Below are positions 3,933 to 5,420 of a stretch of 5,420 bases of DNA, piece after piece. The DNA lies in assembly GCA_016281115.1 (NCBI GenBank), contig JAEEHZ010000087.1, positions 1-5,420 on the forward strand. The letters run 5' to 3'. This DNA comes from Clostridiaceae bacterium (GTDB lineage: Bacteria > Bacillota > Clostridia > Oscillospirales > Acutalibacteraceae). The translations under genes and the position numbers were made by a program. How positions within the stretch are numbered: position 1 is the stretch's first letter; each line of letters begins with the position of its first letter. The notes beneath the pieces are model-generated. The model had not been told where the DNA came from and did not search any database. It saw nothing but the letters and a program-made list of their open reading frames with translations.

Positions 3933-5420
3933 TTGATAAATGAATTTGTCTTTGATGAAATAGATGTGGTAAGCACCCTTTTATCAAAAAATGTAAATTT
4001 TGTAAAAGCAAATAAAAAGCACCGTGAGATAACGCTTGTGTGTGATGAACACAGCCTTATGTTTTATCTTGCGGGCAGCTTTGCGCATGCGGTGTCAAAA
4101 GGCATTATTGACGTCGAAGTAAATGTTGTTTTTGAGGGCGAAGCCTCTCACAAAGACGTTTTAGATGACCTTAACACTAAAATCTCACACGAAGACCCGC
4201 GCATAAACATGTACAGCGGTTACAGCGATTATGTTAAACGCGAAAACTCTGACTCAGAGACATTCTTTATTTATTGTATAAACACAAGGCTTGAAAAGTA
4301 TGAATCGTCCGAAAATAAAAACAATAAGCTCGATAATTTGAAAACTTGGCTTGACTGCGCCTGTGAGCGCCGTGACGCCAAGTTTTTGTGCGTAAATATA
4401 ATGCCTCCCGTGGATGAGGTCAAAGAGCCGTATACGGCGGTTTCTGAGATAGAGTATGAGGTCATTAATTCCAAAAGAGATGCCGACAGTAAAGAAGCTT
4501 TTATGCTGAATGCGGAAAAAATTCTCCGTGATTATGTAAAAAAAGGACTTTTTGTTGAGTGTGCCAGATTCGACAATATTTTCGGACCTATGGTAAGCGA
4601 CGAAAATATGCTTAATTTGACTGAAATTGCAAATCAAATTAAAACAACAGGCAGAATAACGCTTAACAAAAGCGAAGCTTCAGATGTCTTTTCGGCGTGC
4701 TATATACGCTTTGCAATGTATGCGGTTTACTTTATACTTTTTACCGCACCTAACGGGAATATCTACAATATTGCGCCTTATAGCTTTACTAAACTTGATA
4801 TAGCAACGGAAGTTTATAAACTGTTTTCAAAGAAAGGCGTTACGCTTGATCTGACAGGCGCCGATACCGCAAAGCCGAAAAGTTTCCGCGTGGAATCAAG
4901 AAAAATACTGTCGCTCGGTATGAGACCGCTTTCTACACCGGATGAACAGCTTTATAAGTGTATGGTGAGCCTTTTGCCCGAGCTTGATCTGGGATATTAT
5001 GTGACCGAGGAATGTTACGACGGCAAGCTCTCTAAAATAAAACAAACCGAGCTTGTTATGATGGACGAAATAGACCGTATTTGCAAAAAGTACGATATAA
5101 AGTACTTTATGGTCGGCGGTTCGCTTTTGGGCGCCGTTAGGCACAAAGGCTTTATTCCGTGGGACGATGACTTTGATATAGGAATGCTCAGAAAAGACTA
5201 CAACAAATTTAAAAAAGTATGTCCGAAAGAGCTTAAAGAAGGTTTTTGCTATCAGTCTTACCGTGACGAAAAGACAAGTCACTACATTTTCGACAAAGTA
5301 AGACTTAAAGATACGTTTTTCACAACGAGTTTTTCGGGGAAATTTTTGATAGAAAACGGATTTTTTATAGATATACTCGTTTACGATAAAACATCCGATC
5401 TGAAATTTCTGCAAAAGCTT
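3933..5420 (+). CDS. LicD-family phosphotransferase with N-terminal degenerate SDR-like domain, 3' end outside window
   Basis: The frame is open for 496 codons from TTG 3933 to the window edge, with no stop. Residues about 360-496 belong to the LicD family (nucleotidyltransferase fold; phosphocholine transferases, related to eukaryotic fukutin/FKRP ribitol-phosphate transferases). They show GGSLLGAVRHKGFIPWDDDF (395-414), with the acidic cluster DDDFD (411-415) that binds metal in this family, and FIDILVYD (478-485), the usual FIDIFPLD segment. Roughly the second half of the domain is missing. Residues 1 to about 345 align colinearly with the upstream SDR (IFGP 216-219, R212, YNIA 278-281, LGMRP 328-332), but the NAD loop reads CDEHSLMF (37-44), the Ser/Thr site reads FLCVNI (151-156), and no YxxxK remains. 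This domain should not be catalytic as an SDR; it may dimerise with the SDR, bind a nucleotide-sugar, or be structural. The LicD domain would transfer a phospho-group from a CDP donor to the exported glycan. Confidence 0.88.
   Translation, partial: MINEFVFDEIDVVSTLLSKNVNFVKANKKHREITLVCDEHSLMFYLAGSFAHAVSKGIIDVEVNVVFEGEASHKDVLDDLNTKISHEDPRINMYSGYSDYVKRENSDSETFFIYCINTRLEKYESSENKNNKLDNLKTWLDCACERRDAKFLCVNIMPPVDEVKEPYTAVSEIEYEVINSKRDADSKEAFMLNAEKILRDYVKKGLFVECARFDNIFGPMVSDENMLNLTEIANQIKTTGRITLNKSEASDVFSACYIRFAMYAVYFILFTAPNGNIYNIAPYSFTKLDIATEVYKLFSKKGVTLDLTGADTAKPKSFRVESRKILSLGMRPLSTPDEQLYKCMVSLLPELDLGYYVTEECYDGKLSKIKQTELVMMDEIDRICKKYDIKYFMVGGSLLGAVRHKGFIPWDDDFDIGMLRKDYNKFKKVCPKELKEGFCYQSYRDEKTSHYIFDKVRLKDTFFTTSFSGKFLIENGFFIDILVYDKTSDLKFLQKL

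Noticed and set aside
3933..4982. N-terminal part of the LicD fusion as a separate pseudogene with a sequencing-error fusion
   Set aside because: The frame runs uninterrupted from 3933 to the window end with consistent codon use, and no stop or frame change occurs at the junction near residue 350. Loss of catalytic residues came by substitution rather than disruption, so a maintained fusion is the simpler reading.
4896..5414. Minus-strand open frame of 172 codons
   Set aside because: It is antisense to the LicD domain, whose motifs (GGSLLG, DDDFD) are unmistakable on the plus strand. Its product shows no recognisable motif.

Overview
The window reads as chromosomal DNA of a moderately AT-rich Gram-positive bacterium, most likely a Clostridia-type Bacillota. 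The evidence is strong AGGTGA/GAGGA-type ribosome binding sites, several TTG starts, frequent ATA (Ile) and AGA codons, and protein sequences resembling those of gut Clostridia. The lineage is inferred from style, not from a marker gene.

Layout. Bases 1-204 (minus strand) hold the N-terminal 68 codons of an AEC-type (auxin efflux carrier family) membrane transporter, with its own near-consensus promoter at 264-291. Bases 205-509 are a divergent intergenic region with an AT-rich perfect inverted repeat, one or two plus-strand promoter candidates, and a possible 26-residue leader ORF whose stop lies in the ribosome binding site of the next gene. From 510 to the right edge five plus-strand genes follow, with gaps of only 23, 27, 22 and 6 bases. 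They form an apparent operon for making and exporting a cell-surface glycan.

Operon. The genes are: (1) an ABC-2 polysaccharide/teichoic-acid export permease (Wzm/TagG type); (2) its ATPase (Wzt/TagH type), with no C-terminal glycan-binding domain; (3) an IspD/TarI-family cytidylyltransferase making a CDP-activated alditol or similar phosphate; (4) an extended short-chain dehydrogenase/reductase (SDR, NAD-dependent epimerase/dehydratase type) with intact Rossmann and YxxxK motifs; (5) a large two-domain protein, open at the right edge. Its last ~140 visible residues are a LicD-family phosphotransferase. Its first ~345 residues look like a decayed copy of the SDR encoded just upstream.

How the genes may work together. 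The cytidylyltransferase would supply a CDP-linked donor, the SDR would make or modify its sugar/alditol part, the LicD domain would transfer the phospho-substituent to a glycan, and the ABC transporter would export the product. IspD-family and LicD-like enzymes also cooperate in human CDP-ribitol metabolism (ISPD with FKTN/FKRP), which makes CDP-ribitol or a related donor attractive here; the actual substrate cannot be read from sequence. The most unusual item is the SDR-like pseudoenzyme domain fused to LicD next to its likely active paralogue.
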